From Terribacillus halophilus (lineage in GTDB: Bacteria; Bacillota; Bacilli; Bacillales; Amphibacillaceae), in the NCBI RefSeq assembly GCF_900101385.1, contig NZ_FMZB01000010.1, forward strand, positions 62,001-126,000: a stretch of 64,000 nucleotides of DNA. The letters run 5' to 3'. Under the pieces are notes generated by a model. It was not told the DNA's origin and ran no database searches. It saw only the letters and a program-made list of their open reading frames with translations. Shown in pieces: positions 1 to 8,775 of this stretch. Position 1 is the stretch's first letter. The number at the start of each line of letters is the position of its first letter. The translations under genes and the position numbers were made by a program.

Positions 1-2127
1 GTAACGCCTGAACAGATTGTCGACATGAAAGCCCTCATGGGTGACAGCTCCGATAATATACCTGGTGTTCCTGGCGTCGGGCAAAAAACAGCAGTTAAAC
101 TGCTGAAACAGTTCCAAACACTTGATAGCCTTTATGAGCAGCTGGATGATGTATCAGGGAAGAGCATCAAGCAAAAGCTTACAGACAACAAAGAATCGGC
201 GTTCATGAGTCGGGAGCTGGCAACAATAGAAACAAAGGCACCAATCGAGGTGAACCTTGGCGAAATCAACTACGATGGCTATCAAAGTGCATCTGTCAGT
301 GCGATTTTCAAAGATTTGGGCTTCCAGTCGCTGCTGGGCAGGATTGGTGAGGAAGGCGTACCGGAGGAAGTATCAGAAGAGCTGTCACCGCTTGATGTGA
401 CGATTGTGGAAGAGGTTACGGAGGATCTATTCACAGGTGAGGATGCGCTTGTCGTCGAAATGCTGACGGATAACTATCATACTGCGAAAATCGAAGGCTT
501 CGGTCTTGCCAATGCGAACGGTGCCTATTTCATTCCTTCGGATGTCGCGTATGAATCCGATGTATTTAAAGCTTGGGCGCAGGATGGCACCAAAGCGAAA
601 TGGGTTTTTGATGTGAAGCGATCAGTTGTGGCATTGCTGCATCACGGCATAACACTGGCGAATGCCAATTTTGATTTACTCCTGGCGTCTTACTTGATCA
701 ATCCATCCGAAAATCATCATGATATCCCGGCAATCGGACATCGTCTCGGCGAAAATGATGTTTTATATGATGAAGAAGTATACGGAAAAGGTGCGAAGAT
801 GAAGGTGCCGGATCTGAATGCTTTCAGTGAGCATCTTGGCAGGAAAGCGATGGTCATCTACAAACTCAAGCCGGAGGCAGAGGAAAAGCTTTCAGGTTAC
901 GAACAGCTTGACCTGTTCCGTAACCTGGAGATGCCGCTTGCTGCCATTCTTGGCGAAATGGAATATCTCGGGGTACAGGTGGATGTGGATCGTATCAAGG
1001 AGATGAAAGAAGAGCTGGGCGGCAGACTCGCTGAGATCGAACAAAAGGTATATGAACTGGCTGGTGAGGAATTCAATTTGAATTCACCGAAGCAGCTTGG
1101 ACCGATCCTGTTTGAGAAGCTCGGGTTGCCGGTCATCAAAAAGACGAAAACAGGATACTCTACATCAGCAGATGTATTGGAACAGCTTGCTGATCAGCAT
1201 GAGATCATTCAGCAGCTGCTGTTGTACCGTCAACTAGGCAAGCTTCAATCCACTTATATCGAAGGGCTGCTTAAGGTTGTGGATCAGGAAACAAATAAAA
1301 TCCATACCCGCTTCAATCAAGCATTGACACAAACTGGACGATTGAGCTCGACGGAGCCGAATTTGCAGAATATCCCGATCAGACTGGAAGAAGGGCGGAA
1401 AATCAGACAAGCTTTTGTTCCATCAAAGGAGAAGTCTGTCATTTTTGCCGCCGATTATTCCCAGATCGAACTGCGCGTGCTGGCACATATTGCGAAAGAT
1501 GAAAAATTGATTGAGGCATTCAATGCCGATATGGATATTCATAGCCGGACAGCGATGGATGTTTTCCACGTCGAAGAGAAGGATATCACGAGCAATATGC
1601 GTCGCCAGGCCAAGGCAGTCAATTTTGGAATCGTATATGGTATCAGCGATTATGGATTATCCCAAAGTCTAGGTATCACGCGCAAGGAAGCCCAGCAGTT
1701 CATCGATCGTTATCTCCAGAGCTTCCCAGGTGTGAAAACGTATATGGAAGATATCGTGCAGGATGCCAAACAAAAAGGATTTGTTACAACCATCATGAAC
1801 CGCAGACGCTATTTGCCGGATCTGACCAGCCGGAATTTCAATGTGCGCAGCTTTGCCGAGCGTACAGCAATGAATACACCGATCCAGGGCAGTGCGGCAG
1901 ACATCATCAAGAAAGCGATGATTGATTTGGCAGCACGTTTGGAGAAAGAAAAGCTGGAAGCGAAACTTCTCCTGCAAGTGCATGATGAATTGATTTTGGA
2001 AGCTCCGGAATCGGAAATCGAGAAACTGAAGCAAATCGTGCCGGATGTCATGGAACATGCAGTGGAGCTGGATGTGCCGCTTAAAGTGGAATATGCATAC
2101 GGCAAAACATGGTACGACGCGAAATAA
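1..2127 (+). CDS. polA: DNA polymerase I, 5' end outside window
   Basis: Fills gaps and removes RNA primers in replication and excision repair. The reading frame is already open at base 1, so the first part of the 5' nuclease domain is missing; what remains starts in its helix-hairpin-helix part (NIPGVPGVGQKTA). Counting from the first ATG at base 25, polymerase motif A (DYSQIELR) lies near residue 476, motif B (RRQAKAVNFGIVYG) near 526 and motif C (VHDE) near 652. In the 3'-5' exonuclease-like domain the DxE metal-binding pair is replaced (ALVVEML, about residue 141), as in other Bacillus enzymes, so proofreading is expected to be absent. mutM follows 21 bases downstream, probably in one operon. 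Confidence 0.97.
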   Translation, partial: VTPEQIVDMKALMGDSSDNIPGVPGVGQKTAVKLLKQFQTLDSLYEQLDDVSGKSIKQKLTDNKESAFMSRELATIETKAPIEVNLGEINYDGYQSASVSAIFKDLGFQSLLGRIGEEGVPEEVSEELSPLDVTIVEEVTEDLFTGEDALVVEMLTDNYHTAKIEGFGLANANGAYFIPSDVAYESDVFKAWAQDGTKAKWVFDVKRSVVALLHHGITLANANFDLLLASYLINPSENHHDIPAIGHRLGENDVLYDEEVYGKGAKMKVPDLNAFSEHLGRKAMVIYKLKPEAEEKLSGYEQLDLFRNLEMPLAAILGEMEYLGVQVDVDRIKEMKEELGGRLAEIEQKVYELAGEEFNLNSPKQLGPILFEKLGLPVIKKTKTGYSTSADVLEQLADQHEIIQQLLLYRQLGKLQSTYIEGLLKVVDQETNKIHTRFNQALTQTGRLSSTEPNLQNIPIRLEEGRKIRQAFVPSKEKSVIFAADYSQIELRVLAHIAKDEKLIEAFNADMDIHSRTAMDVFHVEEKDITSNMRRQAKAVNFGIVYGISDYGLSQSLGITRKEAQQFIDRYLQSFPGVKTYMEDIVQDAKQKGFVTTIMNRRRYLPDLTSRNFNVRSFAERTAMNTPIQGSAADIIKKAMIDLAARLEKEKLEAKLLLQVHDELILEAPESEIEKLKQIVPDVMEHAVELDVPLKVEYAYGKTWYDAK

Positions 2128-2148
2128 GCACGGAAAGAAGGACAAGGA

Positions 2149-2973
2149 ATGCCAGAATTACCAGAGGTAGAAACAGCCAGGAGGACACTGGAACAGCTTG
2201 TCGTCGATAAGACGATTGAAGATATCACTGTACACTGGCCTAAAATCATAAAATTCGATGAAGGCGTAGACAGCTTCATCGAGCGGCTGAAAGGGCAGAC
2301 TTTCCGCTCGATCGGCCGCAAAGGAAAGTTCCTCATGTTCTATTTGGATGGGGATGTACTTGTTTCCCACTTACGGATGGAAGGGAAGTTCTCCGTCAAA
2401 TCGGAAACGGAGCCGGATGACAAGCATACCCATGTCATCTTCCACCTGACGAATGGGGAACAGCTTCGATATAACGATGTCCGTAAATTCGGTACGATGC
2501 ACTTGTTCAAGGAAGGACAGGAGTATGGCGTACCCCCGCTGACCTTGGTGGGACCAGAGCCTTTCGACGAATCTTTTACTTTGGATTATTTCAAGGCAAA
2601 GGTGCAGCGAAGCAGCCGGATGATCAAAAATATTTTGCTTGATCAGTCGGTGGTGGCTGGCTTGGGTAATATTTATGTAGATGAGACGCTTTTCAAAGCG
2701 GGTGTACATCCGGAACGCCGCGGTTCGTCGATTGAGGATATCGAATTAGTCCGCATCCAGCAAGCTGCTGCTGAGACACTGCTGGATGCAGTCGAAAAGG
2801 GCGGCAGTACGATTCGGAGTTATGTGAACAGTCAAGGAAAAATCGGTACGTTCCAAAAACAATTGCTCGTGTACAGCCAGCAAGGAACGCCATGTCCGAA
2901 CTGCGGCAGGGAAATCATCAAAATCAAAGTCGGCGGGAGAGGCACACATCTCTGCACAGCCTGTCAGCAATAA
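2149..2973 (+). CDS. mutM: Formamidopyrimidine-DNA glycosylase
   Basis: Bifunctional glycosylase/AP lyase that removes 8-oxoguanine and other oxidised purines. The N-terminus MPELPEVE supplies the catalytic Pro2 and Glu3; Lys58 and Arg264 sit at the usual DNA-contact positions. A C-terminal zinc finger has Cys249, Cys252, Cys269 and Cys272. At 274 residues it has the family length. A purine-rich site (AAGGACAAGGA) precedes the ATG. It lies between polA and coaE as in other Bacillaceae, but without the ytaF gene that B. subtilis has after it. Confidence 0.97.
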   Translation: MPELPEVETARRTLEQLVVDKTIEDITVHWPKIIKFDEGVDSFIERLKGQTFRSIGRKGKFLMFYLDGDVLVSHLRMEGKFSVKSETEPDDKHTHVIFHLTNGEQLRYNDVRKFGTMHLFKEGQEYGVPPLTLVGPEPFDESFTLDYFKAKVQRSSRMIKNILLDQSVVAGLGNIYVDETLFKAGVHPERRGSSIEDIELVRIQQAAAETLLDAVEKGGSTIRSYVNSQGKIGTFQKQLLVYSQQGTPCPNCGREIIKIKVGGRGTHLCTACQQ

Positions 2974-2987
2974 AGGAGGATCCAGCC

Positions 2988-3596
2988 ATGGGCATTGTAA
3001 TCGGACTGACCGGAGGCATTGCATCTGGAAAAAGTACAGTAAGCGCGTTGTTCAAGGAATACGATATTCCGGTCGTCGATGCGGATGTTGTCGCCCGGGA
3101 AGTCGTCGAGCCTGGCGAGCCTGCGTTGGCTGCCATAGTCGATGCGTTTGGAGCGGAAATCCTGCTTCCTGATGGGACGCTGGACCGGCCGAAGCTGGGC
3201 AGCATCATTTTTCGAGATTCAGGTAAGCGGGAGGCCTTGAACGGTATTGTACATCCTGTCGTCAGGGAAAAGATGACTGCTGCGCGTGATCGGCTCAAAC
3301 CCGGACATCCAGCAGTTGTTCTTGATATCCCGCTGTTGTTTGAAGGTGATCAATTGCATCTAGTCGATAAAGTTGTCGTGGTTTCCGTCGATTTTGATGT
3401 CCAGTTGGAGCGGCTGATGCATCGTAATAACTTGACGGAACAAGCAGCATTGGACCGGATCGCAAGCCAGATGCCATTGGCTGACAAAGCCGCCAAGGCT
3501 GATGCAGTCATTGATAATAATGGAAGCATAGACGATACGAAAGAGCAGTTGAAGCAGCTTTTGACATCATGGAACATTATAGAAGGAGCCCATTAA
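2988..3596 (+). CDS. coaE: Dephospho-CoA kinase
   Basis: Last step of coenzyme A synthesis, phosphorylating the 3'-hydroxyl of dephospho-CoA in the cytosol. The P-loop GGIASGKST is at residues 9-17, and the DxD-type motif VVDADVVAREVV follows. The ATG at 2988 is chosen because AAAGGAGG (2973-2979) lies just before it; the frame is open further upstream into mutM but has no site there. The product is 202 residues, normal for the family. The stop codon lies in the loop of the terminator hairpin that ends the polA-mutM-coaE unit. Confidence 0.97.
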   Translation: MGIVIGLTGGIASGKSTVSALFKEYDIPVVDADVVAREVVEPGEPALAAIVDAFGAEILLPDGTLDRPKLGSIIFRDSGKREALNGIVHPVVREKMTAARDRLKPGHPAVVLDIPLLFEGDQLHLVDKVVVVSVDFDVQLERLMHRNNLTEQAALDRIASQMPLADKAAKADAVIDNNGSIDDTKEQLKQLLTSWNIIEGAH

Positions 3597-3610
3597 AAAG
3601 GGCTCCTTTA
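3583..3610 (+). terminator. Terminator after coaE
   Basis: A 9-bp stem AAGGAGCCC / GGGCTCCTT encloses the coaE stop codon and is followed by a short T stretch. It ends the polA-mutM-coaE unit. Confidence 0.75.
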
Positions 3611-3613
3611 GTG

Positions 3614-3642
3614 TTCGCATTTTCCTTCCAATATGTTATACT
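3614..3642 (+). promoter_or_regulatory. gapB promoter with CcpN-like operator
   Basis: TTCGCA, a 17-base spacer and TATACT (3637-3642) form a sigma-A-type promoter. TATGTTATACT (3632-3642) fits TRTGHYATAYW, the CcpN operator consensus as I remember it. A second copy with one mismatch lies on the other strand at 3664-3674 (TGTGTTACACT). CcpN represses gapB and pckA during glycolytic growth in B. subtilis, so the same control is likely here. Confidence 0.55.
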
Positions 3643-3692
3643 ATTTTTAGAAATCTTCAATATAGTGTAACACATTTAAGGAGGCAATATGA

Positions 3693-4724
3693 ATGACAAC
3701 ACGTATCGCGATTAATGGATTTGGCAGAATTGGACGATTGGTTTGCAGACGAGCGATGGAAATGCCTGATTTGGAAATTGTGGCAGTGAATGCTTCCTAC
3801 CCGGCAGAGACGCTGGCCCACCTTTTGCGTTACGACAGTGTACACGGTAATTTGAAGAATGAGATTTCCGCAGAAGCAGGTGCAATTGTTTATGAAGGAA
3901 AAAAAATCCGCGTCGTAGGGGAGCGCGATCCTAATGAGCTGCCTTGGGCAGAGCTTGGGGTGGACGTCGTTATCGAAGCAACCGGGAAATTCTGTTCCCA
4001 GGAAGCTGCCTCTGCGCATTTGGATGCAGGCGCAAAGAAGGTTGTCATAACAGCCCCGGGAAAAAACGTGGACGCAACGATTGTAATCGGTGTTAATGAC
4101 CGTATCTACGAAAGCGAAGGGCATCACGTTGTTTCCAATGCATCTTGTACGACGAATTGCCTTGCACCTGTTGTCAAAGTACTGGATGAGCGATTCACGA
4201 TCAAGAATGGCCTGATGACGACGGTCCATTCTTTCACAAATGACCAGAAGAATATTGATAATCCCCATAAAGATCTCCGTAGGGCCAGAGGCTGTACACA
4301 ATCGATCATTCCGACGACGACCGGAGCTGCCAAAGCACTTGCAGAAGTATTGCCGCATCTAAAGGGCAAGCTGCATGGGATGGCGTTGCGTGTTCCGACT
4401 CCGAATGTATCGCTTGTTGACTTGGTGGTGGATGTGGAAGAGGCTGTTACAGCAGAACAAGTCAATGATGCATTCCGTACGGCAGCAGAAACGGATATGC
4501 GAGGTATCCTATCCTATAGTGAAGAACCGCTTGTTTCCATCGATTACACGACGACGCCGCAATCAGCGACAATCGATAGCCTATCGACGATCGTGATGGA
4601 AGGGAAAAAAATAAAAGTAATTGCCTGGTATGATAATGAATGGGGATATTCTTGCCGAGTGGTCGATTTGGCTAAGCTAGTCGGCAGCGGTCTTGTCAAA
4701 GCAGAGCGAGCGGAAGTCATCTAA
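3693..4724 (+). CDS. gapB: Gluconeogenic NADP-dependent GAPDH
   Basis: Glyceraldehyde-3-phosphate dehydrogenase of the GapB type, which runs in the gluconeogenic direction. Catalytic Cys152 is in SNASCTTNC and His179 in TTVHSFTND; the Rossmann motif is INGFGRIGR. Residues 33-36 read NASY, not the acidic NDL of glycolytic GapA, which agrees with NADP use. AAGGAGG at 3678-3684 fits the ATG at 3693; an ATG four bases earlier gives only an eight-codon frame. It is followed by speD as in B. subtilis. The upstream CcpN-like sites support a gluconeogenic role. Confidence 0.96.
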   Translation: MTTRIAINGFGRIGRLVCRRAMEMPDLEIVAVNASYPAETLAHLLRYDSVHGNLKNEISAEAGAIVYEGKKIRVVGERDPNELPWAELGVDVVIEATGKFCSQEAASAHLDAGAKKVVITAPGKNVDATIVIGVNDRIYESEGHHVVSNASCTTNCLAPVVKVLDERFTIKNGLMTTVHSFTNDQKNIDNPHKDLRRARGCTQSIIPTTTGAAKALAEVLPHLKGKLHGMALRVPTPNVSLVDLVVDVEEAVTAEQVNDAFRTAAETDMRGILSYSEEPLVSIDYTTTPQSATIDSLSTIVMEGKKIKVIAWYDNEWGYSCRVVDLAKLVGSGLVKAERAEVI

Positions 4725-4760
4725 GTCAATTTCCCCTCTTTGTTTATTTTGAACGTATGC

Positions 4761-4789
4761 TTGCCAAACGGGTACAAACACTATATACT
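4761..4789 (+). promoter_or_regulatory. Promoter for speD and its long leader
   Basis: TTGCCA, 17 bases, TATACT is a strong sigma-A match. Transcription would begin near 4796 and leave a leader of about 165 bases. A small hairpin (GTTAG 4878-4882 with CTAAC 4895-4899, plus an inner CCT/AGG) lies in that leader. I do not recognise a riboswitch class in it. No terminator separates gapB from speD, so read-through is also possible. Confidence 0.6.
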
Positions 4790-4960
4790 ACTTTTTGCAT
4801 GCATTCATTGTTGCATACAAGCATATTTTCAAAAATGTTTTCCTGAAGGATTTATGCATTAAGTGACTGCTTAAAGGGTTAGGACCTCTTAGGACTAACT
4901 TTCCCCCGTGGCAATTCACGCATCTATTTTTTGGGTAAATATTCAAAAGGGGGAAGTACA

Positions 4961-5335
4961 TTGGATACAATGGGAAGACATGTCATCGCGGAATTATGGG
5001 ATTGTAACACGGAGAAACTGAACGATATGCAGCTGATCGAGCAAATTTTCGTTGATGCAGCATTGAAGTCAGGAGCTGAAGTACGGGAGGTTGCTTTCCA
5101 CAAATTTGCGCCGCATGGTGTGAGCGGGGTGGTCATCATCTCCGAATCGCATTTGACAATCCATAGTTTTCCGGAACATGGCTACGCCAGCATTGATGTT
5201 TACACTTGTGGCAACATCATTGACCCGAACGTAGCAACTGATTTTATAATTGACGCACTTGAAGCCAAGACATGTGAGAAAGCCGAGCTTCCGCGGGGCA
5301 TGGGTCCTGTGGCAGTACAGCCGAAATCACATTGA
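4961..5335 (+). CDS. speD: S-adenosylmethionine decarboxylase proenzyme
   Basis: Makes decarboxylated SAM, the aminopropyl donor for spermidine. It is the small prokaryotic class: 124 residues with self-cleavage expected between Glu62 and Ser63 in [15 protein letters not shown], giving the pyruvoyl group; His68 and Cys83 are at the canonical positions. The TTG at 4961 is taken as start because AAAAGGGGG lies seven bases before it and the product then begins MDTMGRHV like its relatives; the ATG three codons later is the alternative. It follows gapB, as in B. subtilis, but has its own promoter. Confidence 0.95.
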   Translation: MDTMGRHVIAELWDCNTEKLNDMQLIEQIFVDAALKSGAEVREVAFHKFAPHGVSGVVIISESHLTIHSFPEHGYASIDVYTCGNIIDPNVATDFIIDALEAKTCEKAELPRGMGPVAVQPKSH

Positions 5336-5348
5336 TATGAGTACAATC

Positions 5349-5378
5349 AACCCTGCTCTCTTTTGAGGCAGGGTTTTC
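5349..5378 (+). terminator. Terminator after speD
   Basis: Stem AACCCTGC / GCAGGGTT with a short inner CTC/GAG extension, followed by TTTTC. Confidence 0.75.
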
Positions 5379-5476
5379 TAATGTAATCAAACGTAGGCAG
5401 TATCTGGATTGGGAAAGGTGGGAAACATACATAAGGATTGAATAGCTTAAGGTCGCTTTTTATTTTGACTTCCGAT

Positions 5477-5493
5477 ATAATAGCAGGTACTAA
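5477..5493 (+). promoter_or_regulatory. FapR-like operator and promoter of fabF
   Basis: Read on the minus strand this is TTAGTACCTGCTATTAT, which agrees at 15 of 17 positions with the FapR inverted repeat TTAGTACCTGNTACTAA as I recall it. TATAAT at 5476-5481 overlaps the site and could be the -10 box. FapR is the malonyl-CoA-responsive repressor of fatty acid synthesis genes in Bacillus, and the site lies about 30 bases before a fabF gene. Confidence 0.6.
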
Positions 5494-5521
5494 TAGTTAC
5501 TGCTAGAAAGAAGGTATGTTT

Positions 5522-6757
5522 TTGAATAGACGTGTTGTAGTTACTGGATACGGAGCGGTCACACCGCTTGGAGCGGATGTGGAGACTTTTTGGGATAATA
5601 TCAAGGCCGGTAAGTCTGGTATCAAGAAACTTGATCCGGAAAAGTTTGCTGGTATAGCTTCGCAGATAGGCGGGATCGCCAGTGGGTTTGATCCGGAGCA
5701 ATATCTTGATAAAAAGGAAATTGAACGGTATGACCTTTACAGTCAATTTGCTTATGGTGCAGCTGTCCAAGCAATGGAACAAGCGGAGCTGTCAGCCGAA
5801 ACAGTGAACCCCGAGCGGGTCGGCATATATATCGGTTCCGGTATTGGCGGAGTGAATACAATTTTAGATAACCATCAGACGATGATTGAAAAAGGACCTC
5901 GGCGTGTTTCCCCGTTCATGGTGCCGATGATGATCAGCAACATGGCGGCAGGGATCGTCTCCATAAAAACGGGATTCAGTGGACCTAGCTTTGCCCCGGT
6001 ATCTGCTTGTGCGACAGGTAACCATGCTATCGGGGAAGCTTTCCTTAATATCAAGCATGGTTATGCAGACGCTATTCTTGCTGGCGGAGCGGAAGCATCG
6101 ATTACGCCATTCGCTTATGCCGGTTTTACAAAAATGCGGGCAATGAGCACGCAAAATGATACACCTGAGACTGCAAGTTCCCCATTCGATGCCAATCGTG
6201 ATGGATTCGTCATGTCGGAAGGAGCGGGCATTCTTGTGTTGGAAGAGCTTGAGCATGCGCAAAAACGAGGTGCAACCATCCTTGGCGAAATAGTGGGGTA
6301 TGGCTCTACGACAGACGCGCATCATATTACTGCACCTAACTATCTTGGTCCTGCACGTGCGATGAAACTGGCGATGCAAATGGCTGACATAGAGCTTGGG
6401 GATGTGGATTATATCAATGCCCACGCTACAAGTACACCAGAAGGTGATAAAGTAGAAACAAAAGCAATCAAGGAAGTATTCGGGGATAAAGCAAGCGAAT
6501 TGCTTATAAGCTCGACGAAATCGATGACAGGTCATTTGTTCGGTGCAGCTGGAGCTGTTGAGGCGATCATCACATTGAAAGCACTGCGTGATGGCATCGT
6601 ACCGCCAACGATCAATTATCGGGATGCTGATCCGGACTGTGATTTGTCTTGTGTACCGAATGAAGCAGTGGAGCAGGAATTGTCCGTTGCGCTGTCGAAC
6701 GGTTTTGGTTTCGGTGGACATAATGCAGTGTTGGCACTACGTAAATGGAAAGGGTAG
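5522..6757 (+). CDS. fabF: Beta-ketoacyl-ACP synthase II
   Basis: Condenses malonyl-ACP with acyl-ACP in fatty acid elongation. The thiolase fold carries the Cys163-His301-His338 triad, in [19 protein letters not shown] and [12 protein letters not shown]. The product is 411 residues from the TTG at 5522. That start is preferred because AGAAAGAAGG ends seven bases before it but only one base before the ATG at 5516. The gene stands alone between speD and nrdR, not behind fabH, so it may be a second FabF or a relocated sole copy. The upstream FapR-like site supports regulation with the fatty acid regulon. Confidence 0.93.
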   Translation: MNRRVVVTGYGAVTPLGADVETFWDNIKAGKSGIKKLDPEKFAGIASQIGGIASGFDPEQYLDKKEIERYDLYSQFAYGAAVQAMEQAELSAETVNPERVGIYIGSGIGGVNTILDNHQTMIEKGPRRVSPFMVPMMISNMAAGIVSIKTGFSGPSFAPVSACATGNHAIGEAFLNIKHGYADAILAGGAEASITPFAYAGFTKMRAMSTQNDTPETASSPFDANRDGFVMSEGAGILVLEELEHAQKRGATILGEIVGYGSTTDAHHITAPNYLGPARAMKLAMQMADIELGDVDYINAHATSTPEGDKVETKAIKEVFGDKASELLISSTKSMTGHLFGAAGAVEAIITLKALRDGIVPPTINYRDADPDCDLSCVPNEAVEQELSVALSNGFGFGGHNAVLALRKWKG

Positions 6758-6777
6758 CCCTTGGCTACCTTTTTTTG
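6752..6777 (+). terminator. Terminator at the fabF stop
   Basis: GGTAGCC-CTT-GGCTACC followed by seven T; the fabF stop codon lies inside the 5' arm. Confidence 0.85.
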
Positions 6778-6899
6778 TTGGGGTGAAGAACGCTTCGATT
6801 TTTCACTTGAATCGTGGTAGAATAGGAAAAAGACGATACAGAAGTGTCGCAAATGCGCGAAGCCTGTCGAGGCTTGCGGAAGTAATGGGGTGGATCGGC

Positions 6900-7364
6900 A
6901 TGAGATGTCCAAACTGCCAATATAAAAGCACAAAAGTATTAGACTCCCGTCCCATCGAGGAAGGGCGTTCCATCCGGCGACGCAGGGAATGTGAAGACTG
7001 CGGCTTTCGCTTCACCACGTTTGAACGTATTGAAGCAACACCGCTGATAGTCGTGAAAAAGGAAGGGACGCGCGAAGAATTCAGCAAAGAAAAGCTCATG
7101 CGGGGCTTGATCAAAGCTTGTGAAAAACGCCCGGTTGCATTGGAGCAGATTGAATATATCGTAGCGGATGTCGAGAAGGAACTGCGTAACAGCGGTACAT
7201 CCGAAGTACAGAGCAAGGAGATCGGCGAAATGGTCATGGCACATTTGTCGGAAGTGGATGAAGTGGCTTATGTACGTTTTGCATCTGTTTACCGCCAGTT
7301 CAAAGATATCAGCGTCTTCCTGGAAGAGTTGAAGGACTTGATCAAAACAGATAAGAAAGAGTAA
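6900..7364 (+). CDS. nrdR: Ribonucleotide reductase repressor NrdR
   Basis: Zinc-ribbon/ATP-cone repressor that senses dATP/ATP and controls nrd genes. Zinc ligands are Cys3, Cys6, Cys31 and Cys34; [12 protein letters not shown] is the DNA-binding ribbon, and the ATP-cone starts near residue 46 (PLIVVKKEG). The ATG at 6900 gives the family length of 154 residues. The frame continues upstream through the end of fabF, but no ribosome binding site or homology supports a longer product. It precedes dnaB by 29 bases, the usual nrdR-dnaB-dnaI order. Confidence 0.96.
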   Translation: MRCPNCQYKSTKVLDSRPIEEGRSIRRRRECEDCGFRFTTFERIEATPLIVVKKEGTREEFSKEKLMRGLIKACEKRPVALEQIEYIVADVEKELRNSGTSEVQSKEIGEMVMAHLSEVDEVAYVRFASVYRQFKDISVFLEELKDLIKTDKKE

Positions 7365-7393
7365 TAGTTTGCAAGAAGGAAAGGACAGATTGT

Positions 7394-8749
7394 ATGAACA
7401 GTCAGCATATCGGGAAGCTACTGCCGGCTGATGGTTATATGATCCGGATGAAGTCGGCACTCCCGGAAGTCTACTCGGTGTCATTGACTCATTTGTATCA
7501 GCCGCTGCTCGGAATACGGGCAGTGTCTTTGTATCAGACGCTTGTCAATGAATATGTCGTTCATCATGGCACTTGTGAACCGAAAACACATCATATGCTG
7601 ATGACACTGCTGGAAATACCGATGGACCAATTATATGAAGCAAGATTGCAGCTGGAGGCAATCGGTCTTATTCGAACGTTTCAAAAGCAAGGCGAAGAAA
7701 ACGTGTATACATACGATTTGTATGCACCGTTTTCACCGGATGCCTTTTTCCAGGATGACATGCTGTCCCAGCTTTTGTATCACCAATTAGGGGAAAGCAG
7801 ATTCAAGCAAATGCGTAGTCTCTTTATCAAAGAGGAAGAACTGCCGGAAGAAGCCGAAGAGATCACTGCATCGTTCGAGGCTGTCTTTTCGGCAGGACAG
7901 CTGACGAAACGGACTGTTCAGCCGCTGGTGACAGCATCAAGTGCTTCGGATCAAAAGCGGGGACCTTCCATCGAAACGGATGTAGTGGATTTCGACTGGC
8001 TGAGTCAATCACTGAAACAGCGGATGCTCGATCCGGAAGTGATTCTTACACCCAGAAATCGAAAACTGCTTGAATCAATGGCAGTCCTGTATAGCCTGAC
8101 TTCCCCGGAACTGGACAAGGCTTTGCTTTGGGCTGTTTCGGATAAGCATGAGTTAATTCCTGCAGAGTTCAAAGTGGCTTGTCATGACCTGTTTTTGGCC
8201 CGGCCCAAGACGGCTGAAAAAAAAGTTATGGAGCTCCCGCCAAAAGATGCCAAGCAGGAACTGCATGCTTCAACCAAACAAGAACAGCTTATCCAGCTGC
8301 TGGAGACGATATCTCCAAAGCAGCTGTTGGAGGATATATCCGGTAACGGAACAGCAGCTGCTGCCGACTTGAAGATCATTCGTGATGTGATGGCCGAGCA
8401 AGGTATGGCGCCGGGCATCATGAATGTGCTCGTTTATTATGTGCTCTTGAAGTCTGATATGAAGCTATCGAAAGCGTATATGGAGAAAATCGCGGCACAC
8501 TGGGCTCGTAAAAAAGTTAGTACTGTCCGGGAAGCAATGGAGCTTGCCAAGAGCAGCAACCAGCCGTGGAACACAGCGAGCAGTACGAACCAACCCGCAG
8601 CAAGAAGGAAGACGGCAGGACGTGCGGAAGTTGTCCCGGAATGGTTCGACAAAAAAGACAAGGCAGAAGCACCGGCCAGTACAGCTGTGCCAGATGCTGA
8701 TGTAGCAGAAATGCTCAAGCAGTTCAATGCAAATAAGCATCGAGTCTAA
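7394..8749 (+). CDS. dnaB: Replication initiation protein DnaB (Firmicute type)
   Basis: Primosome component that, with DnaD and DnaI, loads the replicative helicase at oriC and restart sites and attaches the origin to the membrane. It is unrelated to the E. coli helicase of the same name. Length is 451 residues. The central part (about 200-380) is the DnaB/DnaD-type helical region (SYLSKAYMEKIAAHW-like YxxKIAxxW pattern near 358-367), followed by a low-complexity Ala/Ser/Lys linker and a short conserved tail. GAAGGAAAGGA precedes the ATG. dnaI follows 26 bases downstream. Confidence 0.95.
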   Translation: MNSQHIGKLLPADGYMIRMKSALPEVYSVSLTHLYQPLLGIRAVSLYQTLVNEYVVHHGTCEPKTHHMLMTLLEIPMDQLYEARLQLEAIGLIRTFQKQGEENVYTYDLYAPFSPDAFFQDDMLSQLLYHQLGESRFKQMRSLFIKEEELPEEAEEITASFEAVFSAGQLTKRTVQPLVTASSASDQKRGPSIETDVVDFDWLSQSLKQRMLDPEVILTPRNRKLLESMAVLYSLTSPELDKALLWAVSDKHELIPAEFKVACHDLFLARPKTAEKKVMELPPKDAKQELHASTKQEQLIQLLETISPKQLLEDISGNGTAAAADLKIIRDVMAEQGMAPGIMNVLVYYVLLKSDMKLSKAYMEKIAAHWARKKVSTVREAMELAKSSNQPWNTASSTNQPAARRKTAGRAEVVPEWFDKKDKAEAPASTAVPDADVAEMLKQFNANKHRV

Positions 8750-8775
8750 AGAAATAGCAGGAAGGGAGTGCACGC

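Noticed and set aside
421-760. Proofreading exonuclease in PolA as a novel loss
   Set aside because: The missing DxE residues are the normal state for Bacillus PolA and not a feature of this strain.
5864-6721. 285-codon minus-strand frame opposite fabF
   Set aside because: Antisense shadow of a gene with intact catalytic triad; no start signal.
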